Shown here one piece after another: positions 40,886 through 49,657 of a stretch of 64,000 nucleotides of DNA (positions within the stretch are counted from its first letter, which is position 1; every line of letters starts with the position of its first letter). Source of the DNA: Deltaproteobacteria bacterium (GTDB lineage Bacteria > Myxococcota_A > Polyangia > Polyangiales > JADJMO01). The notes below the pieces were generated by a model. It searched no databases, was not told where the DNA came from, and was given only the letters and a program-made list of their open reading frames with translations. The stretch lies in the NCBI GenBank assembly GCA_025363655.1, contig JANYDK010000118.1, positions 1 through 64,000 of the forward strand. Reading direction: 5' to 3'. The position numbers and the translations under genes are program-made.

Positions 40886-43819
40886 ATGACGGAGAAGCTC
40901 GCCCGTTCGCCCGTGCGCATCGAAGACGTCGACGCGCTCGCCGCGCGCGCCAGGCGAAGGCCGTCCGCGCAGAAGCTCGATGCTTCGGGCGACGGTGGAA
41001 GACGCGGCGAAACAGGCGCCTCCGGCAGCAGTGGTCACTCGGGCGCGAGTGGCAGCTCCGGCGGCGGATGGCATGGCGGGAGCGGCGACTCCGGAAGCGC
41101 GGGATCTCACGGAGATCGAGGCGTTGCGGGAACGCCAGGCAGAGACGGCAAAGACGCGCGCGACCTGCGCGTCGCTTTGGAAGGTCTCCCCGAAGCGCTC
41201 GTGGTCCGCGAAGATGGCGGCCACTCGACGATCGATCTCGGCGCACGCGACGCGGTCCTCTTCATCGACGCCAAGGGCGGCGACGGCGGCGACGGCGGCA
41301 GCGGTGGCGACGGCGGTGACGGTGGTCACGGCGGCTCGGGTGGTGATGGAGGTCGTGGTTCGAGCGGCTCCGACGCGCACTCGGTCGGCGCGCGCGGCGG
41401 CGATGGCGGACGTGGTGGCAGCGGCGGCGCCGGCGGACCTGGCGGCGACGGCGGCGATGGCGGCGATGGAGCTCGCGGAGGTGATGCGGGCCGCGGCGGA
41501 CGGGTGATCGTCGAAACGCGCGATCCCCGGCTTTTCATGCTCGTCGAGGTCGACGCGCGCGCGGGCCAGGCAGGCAAAGGCGGCCTCGGAGGACGCGCTG
41601 GTTCGGGTGGCAGCGGCGGCTCCGGGGGGAGCGGCGGTCATGGTGGTAGCGGTGGCAGCGGAGGTCCTTCCGACGCCAACCATTCGAGTGGCTCGAGCGG
41701 TTCCAGCGGTTGGTCGGGATCGAGCGGCAGTAGCGGGTCTCCCGGCCGCAGCGGCAGCGAGGGCCGAGACGGTGAAGACGGCAACGCGGCGGCAGACGGC
41801 GAGGTCGAGCTCGTCGTGCTCGACGCCAAAGGCACGGCCATTTCACGCGCACGCGATCGCTTCGATCTCGCGGTGCGATCGCTCCGCGTCGACAACGCCA
41901 ACGACGACGAGATTTTCGAGCCCGGCGAGGCGATCACCATCTCGCACGTCCAAGTCGAGAGCATCGGCGGCATGGCGCTCCCTTCCGGCGCGCGGGCGAT
42001 CATTCCGTCGACGCCGAGCGTGATCTCGGAAGGAGATTCGTTCGACGTGCCGGAGCTCGCGCGCAACGTCTCGCTCGAGCTTCCGACGAAATTTCGCGCC
42101 AAGCTGGCGACGCTCGGCGCCCCCGTCGCGCCGGGCGCGTTCGAGGGAAAAGCGTGCTTTCAAACGCGCATCGAGCTCCTCGGTCGTCCGTTCGAGCAGA
42201 CGCTCTTCGACGTCGAGCTGCCGGTGCGTTGGCCCGTCGAGCTCTGCGCCCTCGAAGGTCCCGAGCAGCTCGGGTACGGCGAAGAGGGCGTGCTCCGGCT
42301 CGGCGTGCGCAACGTCTCGAGCAAGACCTACGGCGAAGCCTTCGAAGGCGGCGTGCAGCTCGGGGTGCACCTCGATCCGCTGCTTTCTCCGGGCAAAACG
42401 ACGACGCTCGACCTCGATCGCCGCGCGCGGCTGGCTGTCGACGAGGTCGAGCAGGGAGCCGAGAAGGCGCACTCCCACGCCGTGGTCCTCGATGCGAGCG
42501 CCGAGCTCTACGCGCGCATTCCCTGGCAAGCCGAGCTCTTCCTTCGTGGTCGGCACATCGAGTTCTTCAAGGGCGCGATTCGCGTGTGCCCGTCGTACGT
42601 CGTCACGCGCGAGGCAGCCGACGTCCTCCTCGTCACCGACGAGACCACTGGCCGACGAGAATTCGAGCTCTATCAACGCATCTTCGAAGAGCTCGATCTG
42701 CGCGCCGATCACTGGGACACGCAGCGCTACCACGGGCTCTCGATCGACGCAGAGACCGGCGCGCGCCATCAGGCGAGTTGGGTCGATCGTCATCGTGGTG
42801 GCATCGTCCTCCTCCCCGTCACCGCGCACACGCCGCTGTCGATGCTCGAGGGCGCCGATCTCAACGGTCACTTCGAGCTCGCGCCCGCAGGAGAGAGCGG
42901 TGGCGACGCCAAGGTCTTCGAATCGGGCGCCGTCATTCTCGGCGCCAAAGAGAAGCTCGTTCGCACGCGGCTGCACCCGCCCGTGCATTTGCGCCGAAGG
43001 CCGGCGGAGTTCGCCGGCCTGCACTTCGGCGAACCGACCGAAGACAAGGTCGACGCCGCCGCGCGCAAGCTGGTGAAGAAGCTGCAACGCGACGACCCGG
43101 CGCATCGCTACCTCGTCACGGTCGAAGGCTCGCCGGAGAAACTCGGCTTCCTTCGTTGGTCGTACGGCACCGCGGCCATCCATCGTCGGATCGCGCGCCG
43201 AAGCCGTCTTTTCTCGGTGCCCGACGCTGCGGCGAGCGCCATCGGCGAAGACGCCATCGACGCCCGCGAGGCGACCGAGGTGCCGACGACGACGCGCTTC
43301 TTCGCGGTCCTCTTCGCCGTCCTCTGCGTCCTTCCGACGAGCAAACGCCTCGCGCTCATCGGCCGCACGCTCCGCAAGGCGGGCTTGGTGTTCCCCACCG
43401 CCGAGGACGTCAAACTGGGAATGCTCGACCTCCTCGCGACCACCTTCGACGCCGACGCGCTCGTCGACTTCGAGACCGGCGAGGACATGCCGACCCTCGG
43501 CGCCATCGCCGACGCCGTCGAGAAGGAGCCCGCGACCTTCGCGCCGACCGAGGCCACGCTCACGCTGCTCAGCGTCTACGGTCGCATCCTCTCCCTCACC
43601 TTCTGGCGCGCGTTCCCTTGGATTTTTGGCCGCAACGCGCGTCGACGACGTCTGGTGAAGAAGCACGCCGCGCGCGTCTCGGCGGCGCTGGTGAAGGCCT
43701 CGCTCGAGGTTGCCGCGAGCCCGATGGACGCGAGCGCGTTGCGCAAGGAAGCGAAGCGGCGGGGGAAGGCGCGGAAGAAGGCCGACGAGTTGGTGGGTGG
43801 AGAGTGGCCGTTGCGGTGA
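40886..43819 (+). CDS. Collagen-like Gly-rich protein, 977 aa
   Basis: Large protein of 977 residues. Two Gly-rich segments (about residues 46-90 and 124-310) contain many Gly-Ser/Asp-Gly triplets interrupted by short beta segments (LEGLPEALVV; GGRVIVETRD). The C-terminal 650 residues form a beta-then-alpha region I do not recognise, with hydrophobic stretches (FFAVLFAVLCVLPTSKRLAL; LTLLSVYGRILSLTF) and a basic Lys-rich C terminus. No signal peptide is obvious. The ATG at 40886 is near the divergent HEAT gene. Function unknown; a cytoplasmic or surface scaffold is possible. Confidence 0.82.
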   Translation: MTEKLARSPVRIEDVDALAARARRRPSAQKLDASGDGGRRGETGASGSSGHSGASGSSGGGWHGGSGDSGSAGSHGDRGVAGTPGRDGKDARDLRVALEGLPEALVVREDGGHSTIDLGARDAVLFIDAKGGDGGDGGSGGDGGDGGHGGSGGDGGRGSSGSDAHSVGARGGDGGRGGSGGAGGPGGDGGDGGDGARGGDAGRGGRVIVETRDPRLFMLVEVDARAGQAGKGGLGGRAGSGGSGGSGGSGGHGGSGGSGGPSDANHSSGSSGSSGWSGSSGSSGSPGRSGSEGRDGEDGNAAADGEVELVVLDAKGTAISRARDRFDLAVRSLRVDNANDDEIFEPGEAITISHVQVESIGGMALPSGARAIIPSTPSVISEGDSFDVPELARNVSLELPTKFRAKLATLGAPVAPGAFEGKACFQTRIELLGRPFEQTLFDVELPVRWPVELCALEGPEQLGYGEEGVLRLGVRNVSSKTYGEAFEGGVQLGVHLDPLLSPGKTTTLDLDRRARLAVDEVEQGAEKAHSHAVVLDASAELYARIPWQAELFLRGRHIEFFKGAIRVCPSYVVTREAADVLLVTDETTGRREFELYQRIFEELDLRADHWDTQRYHGLSIDAETGARHQASWVDRHRGGIVLLPVTAHTPLSMLEGADLNGHFELAPAGESGGDAKVFESGAVILGAKEKLVRTRLHPPVHLRRRPAEFAGLHFGEPTEDKVDAAARKLVKKLQRDDPAHRYLVTVEGSPEKLGFLRWSYGTAAIHRRIARRSRLFSVPDAAASAIGEDAIDAREATEVPTTTRFFAVLFAVLCVLPTSKRLALIGRTLRKAGLVFPTAEDVKLGMLDLLATTFDADALVDFETGEDMPTLGAIADAVEKEPATFAPTEATLTLLSVYGRILSLTFWRAFPWIFGRNARRRRLVKKHAARVSAALVKASLEVAASPMDASALRKEAKRRGKARKKADELVGGEWPLR

Positions 43820-43847
43820 CGGGGCGTCGATCTTCTCTCCGAATCAT

Positions 43848-43864
43848 GTCATTCGTCGAATGAC
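43848..43864. promoter_or_regulatory. Perfect palindrome downstream of Gly-rich protein gene
   Basis: GTCATTCG (43848-43855) and CGAATGAC (43857-43864) around a single T. It lies 28 bases after the 977-residue protein's stop and about 175 bases before the next ATG. No T-run follows, so an operator is more likely than a terminator. Confidence 0.4.
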
Positions 43865-43986
43865 GACGTCGGGTGTCATGCGAGCCGCGCGCGACCACGC
43901 GCTTGCTCGCTCGTGCCCTGATTCATGCCGATTTTCGCCAAGATTAATTCGTACAAAGCGACCCGTCGTGCGGTCACATTCGAAGC

Positions 43987-44008
43987 GCTCCTTCACACTT
44001 GAAGGAGC
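43987..44008 (+). terminator. Strong stem-loop in the 43.8-44.0 kb leader
   Basis: GCTCCTTCA (43987-43995) pairs perfectly with TGAAGGAGC (44000-44008) across a CACT loop. It lies 31 bases upstream of the ATG at 44040. It could terminate transcription from the upstream gene, or act as a leader structure: the 3' arm contains GAAGGAG, a ribosome-binding-like sequence that the stem would hide. Confidence 0.45.
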
Positions 44009-44039
44009 AGCCGGGCGTCTGTTCGGCAGCAGGGGGGCG

Positions 44040-44531
44040 ATGACCATCGAGAGACCTTTGCGAGGTTCCGACCTCGGCATGCGTCACATACTCACGGCGC
44101 TCGGCTCGAAGCACGATGCGGCGGCGCTCTTGCATCACATGGCGAGCATCTCTCGCCCGGGCGAAGGCGCCTCGAAGGTGCTCGTCCTCTTCGCGCGGAT
44201 GCTTCATGCAGACTGGCTTCGCGGCAACTTGGTCGTCGAGCTCGTCGCCGATGGCGTCGCCACGGCGATCGAGGTCGTCGTCGAGGTCAACGGGCGTCGC
44301 GAGCCGCTCTTTCCTCTCGCGCACTTTCACGCACCGATCGACGAGTTCCTCGCCGCCATCGAACGGCATCGGGCGCTCCTCGCGCCGCTGCTCGTCCGTC
44401 GCCGCGATTCTGCACGCATCGTCCTCGCGACGGGTCTCGAGCGAGTCGAGCGCGAGATCTCCCGACCCGCACTGGGGCAAAATGGCCGCATCCAGACGCG
44501 CGACTACGAGCTGGCGAAGGAGCGCGAGTGA
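44040..44531 (+). CDS. Hypothetical protein, 163 aa
   Basis: I do not recognise a family. A soluble, helix-rich protein with a His-Met pair (LHHMASISRPGEG) and a beta hairpin (NLVVELVADGVATAIEVVVE). The ATG at 44040 follows a G-rich tract; the frame is open much further upstream but without coding character. The next small gene overlaps its stop (GTGA). It is placed before a LuxR-type regulator and may belong to the same signalling group. Confidence 0.6.
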   Translation: MTIERPLRGSDLGMRHILTALGSKHDAAALLHHMASISRPGEGASKVLVLFARMLHADWLRGNLVVELVADGVATAIEVVVEVNGRREPLFPLAHFHAPIDEFLAAIERHRALLAPLLVRRRDSARIVLATGLERVEREISRPALGQNGRIQTRDYELAKERE

Positions 44532-44755
44532 CGTGGTGTGCACGAGCGTCTCGCCTGCTAGCTCGAGTTGGGCGTTCGTCGCTGCGGCGGGCGACGCCGA
44601 CGATCGTGGTGCGCTCGACGCTCACGAGGCCGGTCGTGATGGAGCGATTCAAGCGCCTCTCGCTCGCTCCCGTCGCGGTGGTTCCGCGCAGCGCGAGCTT
44701 GCGTGAGTTGGTCTGGGCAGTGCGTCGGGCGATTGCCTCAGAGCAGACTGCATGA
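44528..44755 (+). CDS. Small hypothetical protein, 75 aa
   Basis: Possible small gene with a GTG start overlapping the preceding stop (GTGA). Arg-rich, no Cys after the N terminus, with a helix at the end (LRELVWAVRRAIAS). Its coupling to the upstream gene and typical codon use favour it; the high Arg content is also what shadow frames show here. I therefore rate it uncertain. Confidence 0.4.
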   Translation: MTWCARASRLLARVGRSSLRRATPTIVVRSTLTRPVVMERFKRLSLAPVAVVPRSASLRELVWAVRRAIASEQTA

Positions 44756-44837
44756 CGAGAAATCGCGCTCGGCACGAGCAATTTTGTTGTGCGCGGGTCA
44801 TGGCCAACCCTCCCTGCGGGGAGCTACCCTAGAGCCG

Positions 44838-45272
44838 ATGCCTACCTCGCTCGAAGCCACCCTTGCTGCCAGCGCGCAGCGCTTTGCACGCGACCTGATG
44901 CAAGCCGTTCGCGCCTCGCGCGTCGAGGCCATCACCAGCCTCGCGGGCGTTCGACCCGACGTGAAGTTGCATGGTGGAAGCACGCTCCCCGCATCCTCCG
45001 CGGCGGTCGCGTCCCCGACGCCGCGCTCCGGCGCTGCACGTATCGCCCGCGCCGCCCACGAAATCGCGGCAGAACACTCGCTCTCCGAGCGCGAAGAACA
45101 GATGCTTCTCCGCACCGCCCATGGTGCGACGCGCGCCGAGCTGGCGAAGCATTTCGGCGTCGCCATCCAGACGATGAAGCTCTACATCCGCACCATGCTG
45201 CGCAAGCTCGGGGCGGAGAACCTGCTCGATGCCGCTGCGCGAGTCATGCAGCGCGCCGTGAACTTTCCCTGA
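44838..45272 (+). CDS. LuxR-type HTH regulator
   Basis: Short regulator of 144 residues. The C-terminal LuxR/FixJ helix-turn-helix is clear (LSEREEQMLLRTAHGATRAE, then HFGVAIQTMKLYIRTMLRKL). The N-terminal 80 residues are Ala/Ser-rich with no receiver or ligand domain. It overlaps the convergent sigma-factor gene by 29 bases. Without a sensing domain it may be controlled by abundance or a partner. Confidence 0.82.
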   Translation: MPTSLEATLAASAQRFARDLMQAVRASRVEAITSLAGVRPDVKLHGGSTLPASSAAVASPTPRSGAARIARAAHEIAAEHSLSEREEQMLLRTAHGATRAELAKHFGVAIQTMKLYIRTMLRKLGAENLLDAAARVMQRAVNFP

Positions 45273-45936
45273 GCTCGCCGGGTGCTCCGGCGCTCGCTAG
45301 GTACACGCCGAGCACCGGATCTCGCTCCACCGACGTGAAGACGTGCGTCGTCGCGCGGGCGACGTGACGTTTGGCGGTGGCAAGTGAGACGCCGATCTCG
45401 ACGGCGATCTCGGCGACGTCCATGCCCTCGATGTGGCGAAGGACGAACACGCGTCTCGACGGCGCGCTCAGGCGATCGAGGAGCCGATGGAGACGACCGA
45501 ACGCTTCGAGCGTCCCGAGGTCGGCGCTGATCGCCTCGGCCTTTTCAGCCACTTCGCCGTCGGGTGAGAGCTCTTGCCATGCACGCGCACGACGACGACG
45601 GGCCTTCGTGCCGGCGACGCGGAGGGTGATGCCGACGACGAAGCTGCGCAGCGACCCGATCTGTCGAAGGCGGGGCAGGGCGGCGAAGAGGTGGAGAAAG
45701 ACGTCCTGCGTCGCGTCGTCGACCTCGTCGCGAGCGCTCGTGCGTCGCAAGGTCGCGCGCACGAGACCGACGTGACGACGCCAGATTTCCTCGGTCGCAC
45801 GAGGCTCACCGCGCGTGGCGTCCTTGACCAGTTCTTCATCCGGGTGCGGGAGGTGCGGGAGGTGCGGGAGGTGCGGGAGGTGGGGGAGGTGCGGCGGCTC
45901 TGAACTGCGCATCGACTCAGGAATCCCCGCCATCAC
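45244..45936 (-). CDS. ECF-family RNA polymerase sigma factor
   Basis: Sigma factor of 230 residues with region 2 (RDEVDDATQDVFLHLFAALP) and region 4 (RHIEGMDVAEIAVEIGVSLA), no region 3. An odd N-terminal extension has Pro-His-Leu repeats encoded by a 9-base tandem repeat; a start at the internal ATG 45909 would still include them. No anti-sigma factor is visible next to it. It lies downstream, in the same direction, of the DUF1592 gene. Confidence 0.88.
   Translation of the reverse strand: MMAGIPESMRSSEPPHLPHLPHLPHLPHLPHPDEELVKDATRGEPRATEEIWRRHVGLVRATLRRTSARDEVDDATQDVFLHLFAALPRLRQIGSLRSFVVGITLRVAGTKARRRRARAWQELSPDGEVAEKAEAISADLGTLEAFGRLHRLLDRLSAPSRRVFVLRHIEGMDVAEIAVEIGVSLATAKRHVARATTHVFTSVERDPVLGVYLASAGAPGELRESSRRAA
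45846..45890 (-). repeat. 9-base in-frame tandem repeat in sigma factor gene
   Basis: Five units of GCGGGAGGT (one variant) on the plus strand, encoding Pro-His-Leu repeats at the N terminus of the ECF sigma factor. Confidence 0.85.
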
Positions 45937-45956
45937 GAGGATCGATCACGAAATCG

Positions 45957-48293
45957 TCAGGTCTTCGCGCAGAAGCCGAACGTCGCCTCCCCACCGGGGG
46001 CCAGCGTCTTGTTGAAGTCGACCCCGACGAAGACCCAGCTCGCCGCGTCGACGGTGTACGTCGAGCTGTAGAAGCTGGTGATGGTGCCCTTGACCGGGAC
46101 GCGGGCGCTCCACGTCTGGGTCGTCGTCGAGAGGTTGGTCACCGTCACCCGATCGCAATACCCGCCGACGTAGACGTCGGGAACGATGCTGACGTCGAGC
46201 GTCGGCGTCTCTGCGGGAGGACCGGCATCGTCGGTGGTGGGGAAGGTCGGCGTCGGACCGGGCGGGAGCGCGGAGAGATCGTCGGCGCGCCTACGTCGGA
46301 AGTGCTCACCGAGCGTGAGCCCGACCAAGAGCTCGCGCAAATCGAGCTTTTTCTCGCGAAAATGTGCCTGCGCCGCCTCGATCACGCACTGCGCGTTGGC
46401 TTCGACGGCGAGGCCGGTGGCGAAGCGGGTCCACTCGAGCGCGATGCAATCTTGGACGTCTTCGCTCGCCGCCAGCTTCTTCGCCAGCTCGGCGACGCCG
46501 TCGAAGGTGCCATCGGTGCGCGGTGTCGAGACGATTTGCCCGTGGGTGTCGATGGAGACGCCGTGATCGACGCTCTGCACCCGCCCGACGGCGTCGAAGC
46601 CTTCGAAAGCGAAGCCAATCGGATCCATCAGCTGATGGCAGAAGGAGCATTTGCGATCGGTCGCGTGCTGCGCGAAGCGCTGGCGGTTGGAAGTCTTCGG
46701 ATCGACGACGGGGAGCTGAACGGCGAGGCCAGGCGGTGGCGGCGGGAGCGGCTGGCAGAAGAGCTTCTCACGCACCAACTTGCCGCGTTGAATCGGCGCG
46801 GTCGTCGTCGGCTTCGCTTGCCCGGCGAGGAGGCTGCCCTGCGTGAGGAGTCCGAGCCGCGCCGCGCCGAGGTCGGTCTTCTTCAGGCCGCTCGCATCGG
46901 CGAGCCCGCTCGACGGCGAAATGCCGTAAAATTTAGCCAAATCGTCGCTCATGTAGGAGTACGGCGCGGCGAGCAACGTCTGCACGTCGCCGCCGTCTTG
47001 CACGACGCGCGCGACGAACGAGGTCGTCTCGAGGTGCATCGCCGCCTGCACGTCCGGCGTCCACGTCGGGAAGAGGGTGGCGTCTTTCGCCGCTTGATCG
47101 AGCTTGTCGAGATCGAGCCAACGTTCGGCGAAGTGACGGAGCGCGGCGGCGCTCTTCGGCGAGGCGAGCATTCGTCGCGCGTGCGCTTCGATCACCTCGG
47201 GCCGCGCCAGCGAGCCGTCGTCGGCCGCCGCATCGAGCTCGGCGTCGGGGATCGAGCCCCAGAGAAAATACGAGAGCTCCGCGGCGATTTCGTGCGGCGT
47301 CAGATCGACGAGGTCGCCCTTGCCGTCAGCGCCGAGCTCGGTTCGATAGAGAAAGCCAGGTGACTGCAACATCGCGGTCACGACGCTCGCGAGCGCGGCG
47401 AGCGGTTGCTCGTCGTGTCGCACGAGATCGTAGAGCACGCGGTAGCGCGCGATCTCGTCGGCGACGAGAGGCCGTCGAAAGATCCTCCGCCCGAGCTTTG
47501 CGATCGAGCTGCGCACGCACGTATCGTCGATCGCGGAAGGCACTTTGACGTCGCACGCGAACATCGACGCCGTCGTCACCTTCGGTCCGAGCGCTTCGGC
47601 GGCGAGTCGGGCCTTGTCTGCGAAGAGGGTGCCGACGGTGAGCGCGCTGGCGGCGTTGTCGAAGCCAAAGACCACGTCTTCCGGTGGCAACGTGCGACCC
47701 CAGGTCGGCGCGACGCCGAAGAGATCGTGCAACGACGCGTCGTATTCGAATCGGCTGAGCCGTCGCAAGAGACGTCGACTCACCGCGGCCGTCTTGCCGT
47801 CACAGGCCGATCCGGTGGCGTCCTCGCAGCGCATGGTCCCGCGTGCGCGCGCGATGAAGGCCTGTAAATCCAGGTATTCGGGGCCTCCGACGCGGAGGAG
47901 CGTGCCGCCCCCGTGCCCCTCGGTCGCGCGCCCCGTCGGCTTTCGCAACAGCAGCGGCTCACCGCCTTCGTCGACGAGCGCGATGCTTCGGAGCGCGGCG
48001 AGGTTCTTCTCTTCTGCGCCGGGCTCGTTCGATGCCGTGAAGACGAGGCCCGAGGTTTCGGCGAGCCCACCGTCGACGTGACAATCGATGCACTGCGTGC
48101 CGACGAAGCGACGAAAAATGCGCGTCTCGAAGAACGCAGCGTCGTCGGGGCACGCCTTCGCCGACGAGGGTGGAACCTCGACGGTCGGCCCTGGCGTCGT
48201 CTCGTGCGAGCACGCGGCCCACGTCGCCGCGGCGAAGACGACCGACGCGAGGAGCGAGGCCTGTCTTCCTCTGTTCTCGTCGAGCTTGCTCAC
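45957..48293 (-). CDS. DUF1592-family protein with CBM2-like C terminus
   Basis: Lipoprotein (Cys28 after TWAA) of 778 residues with a cytochrome-c-like CIDCH motif and the series DUF1587 (SRRLLRRLSRFEYDASLHDL), DUF1595 (GRRIFRRPLVADEI), DUF1592 (ELSYFLWGSIPDAELDAAAD), DUF1588 (CSFCHQLMDPIGFAFEGFDA) and DUF1585. The last about 80 residues resemble a CBM2 carbohydrate-binding domain (FNKTLAPGGEATFGFC). The GTG at 48293 overlaps the upstream DUF1552 stop. The pair is common in planctomycetes and myxobacteria, where it may process extracellular polymers; function unproven. Confidence 0.85.
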   Translation of the reverse strand: MSKLDENRGRQASLLASVVFAAATWAACSHETTPGPTVEVPPSSAKACPDDAAFFETRIFRRFVGTQCIDCHVDGGLAETSGLVFTASNEPGAEEKNLAALRSIALVDEGGEPLLLRKPTGRATEGHGGGTLLRVGGPEYLDLQAFIARARGTMRCEDATGSACDGKTAAVSRRLLRRLSRFEYDASLHDLFGVAPTWGRTLPPEDVVFGFDNAASALTVGTLFADKARLAAEALGPKVTTASMFACDVKVPSAIDDTCVRSSIAKLGRRIFRRPLVADEIARYRVLYDLVRHDEQPLAALASVVTAMLQSPGFLYRTELGADGKGDLVDLTPHEIAAELSYFLWGSIPDAELDAAADDGSLARPEVIEAHARRMLASPKSAAALRHFAERWLDLDKLDQAAKDATLFPTWTPDVQAAMHLETTSFVARVVQDGGDVQTLLAAPYSYMSDDLAKFYGISPSSGLADASGLKKTDLGAARLGLLTQGSLLAGQAKPTTTAPIQRGKLVREKLFCQPLPPPPPGLAVQLPVVDPKTSNRQRFAQHATDRKCSFCHQLMDPIGFAFEGFDAVGRVQSVDHGVSIDTHGQIVSTPRTDGTFDGVAELAKKLAASEDVQDCIALEWTRFATGLAVEANAQCVIEAAQAHFREKKLDLRELLVGLTLGEHFRRRRADDLSALPPGPTPTFPTTDDAGPPAETPTLDVSIVPDVYVGGYCDRVTVTNLSTTTQTWSARVPVKGTITSFYSSTYTVDAASWVFVGVDFNKTLAPGGEATFGFCAKT

Positions 48294-49582
48294 GACAGCC
48301 TCTCGAGGCCGCCCGCGTCGCGGGTCGAATCGCCGAAGGCCTCGACGCCGACGCCCATCAGGCTGCAAATCGAGACCAAAAGCTTCTGATGGGTGACGCC
48401 GCCGTAGTCGAGATAGCGACCGGTCCGAATGGCGCCACTGGCGCCGCCGGCGAGGACGAAGGGTACGCGTTTGGCGTCGTGCAACCGTCCGTCCGCGAGC
48501 TCCTTGCACCAGACGACGAGCGTGCTGTCGTAGAGCGTACCGCCCGCGGGATCGGGCGTGTTCACGAGTCGTGTCAGCAGCTCGGCGAAGCGCTCGGCGT
48601 ACCATCGCTCGGCCTTGACGAAGGACGCGACGCCGGCGGTGTCGCCGTCTCCCTTGTGCGAGAGCTCGTGGTGCGTCTCCCCGAGGCCGAGCCAAGAGAA
48701 GACCACCGGGCTCACGGTGTGCGACCACTGGAGCGAGGCGACGCGCGTCAAATCGCAGGAGAGTGCGGCCACCAAGACGTCGAGCTGCGATTTTCCGATC
48801 GCGGGGAAATCGGCTTGTGAATAGGGCGAAACGGCGGCACCCAACACCGGCGCTGCGCACGCGCCGCCCGTGCCACCGAGGCCACGCTCGACGTCGCGCA
48901 GGGCCTCGAGGTGTTGATCGAGCTTGGCGCGCTCTTTGACGCCGACGCGGGCCCGCAAGAGCGCGAGCTCGCTGCGTTGCAAGTCGAGGATGCTCTTTCG
49001 CCGTGCGAGGAGGCGCGCCGTCGCTGCTGGATCGCCGGCGACGTCGCCGAAGAGACGCGTGAAGGCGCTCGTCGGATCGTCCTCCGGGGGCGCGAAGACG
49101 CCCGCGCGCGCATACGACATCCGCGTCTGCGTGTTGCTCCCGTAGTCGGCGGTCATGACGCCGAGCTCGAGCGAAGGAAACCGCGTCGCCGAACCAATCG
49201 CACGCGCGAGGTATTGATCGACGCTCGCGCCTTGGGTCGGCGAGCCGGCCGCGCCCATCCCGGTGAGCATGCCACGCATCCCCGGCTCGTGATTGTCGAA
49301 GCCCTCGAATTCGAGGCCATCGAGGATCAGCAGTCGATCTCTCTGCGTCGCCAGCGGCTCGAGGATGCTCCCCGGCGCGAAGGTGAACTCGCCTTCGCCG
49401 CCTTTACCGAGCACTGGCCAATAGCGATTCGGCACCGTGCCGTCGGGCGTGAAGAAGAAGACGACGCGCTTCGCCGTCTTCGTCGCCGGTCCTGCCGAAA
49501 CACGCCTTCCTCCGAGCATCGCCGCGAACGGCGCAGCAAGGAGCAATCCAGCGAGACCGAACTGTCGTCGAGAGAGGTGCAT
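48290..49582 (-). CDS. DUF1552 family protein, Tat-exported
   Basis: Protein of 430 residues with a Tat signal (MHLSRRQFGLAGLLLAAPF). The family pattern includes FFTPDGTVPNRYWP, DGLEFEGFDNHEPG and HELSHKGD; these resemble sulfatase/alkaline-phosphatase-like folds. It is coupled by GTGA to the DUF1592 gene, as in many myxobacteria and planctomycetes. Partner role is unknown. Confidence 0.88.
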   Translation of the reverse strand: MHLSRRQFGLAGLLLAAPFAAMLGGRRVSAGPATKTAKRVVFFFTPDGTVPNRYWPVLGKGGEGEFTFAPGSILEPLATQRDRLLILDGLEFEGFDNHEPGMRGMLTGMGAAGSPTQGASVDQYLARAIGSATRFPSLELGVMTADYGSNTQTRMSYARAGVFAPPEDDPTSAFTRLFGDVAGDPAATARLLARRKSILDLQRSELALLRARVGVKERAKLDQHLEALRDVERGLGGTGGACAAPVLGAAVSPYSQADFPAIGKSQLDVLVAALSCDLTRVASLQWSHTVSPVVFSWLGLGETHHELSHKGDGDTAGVASFVKAERWYAERFAELLTRLVNTPDPAGGTLYDSTLVVWCKELADGRLHDAKRVPFVLAGGASGAIRTGRYLDYGGVTHQKLLVSICSLMGVGVEAFGDSTRDAGGLERLS

Positions 49583-49657
49583 GGCGGCTCCTATCGAGTT
49601 GTCGCGGCCAGGCTCTCTCCGAGGCTCAACTTTTCTCGGTCAGATGGCCGAGCATTG

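Noticed and set aside
41240-41770. Gly-rich coding repeats as a DNA repeat element or CRISPR
   Set aside because: Codon-level variation is high and the frame continues, so it is a collagen-like protein segment.
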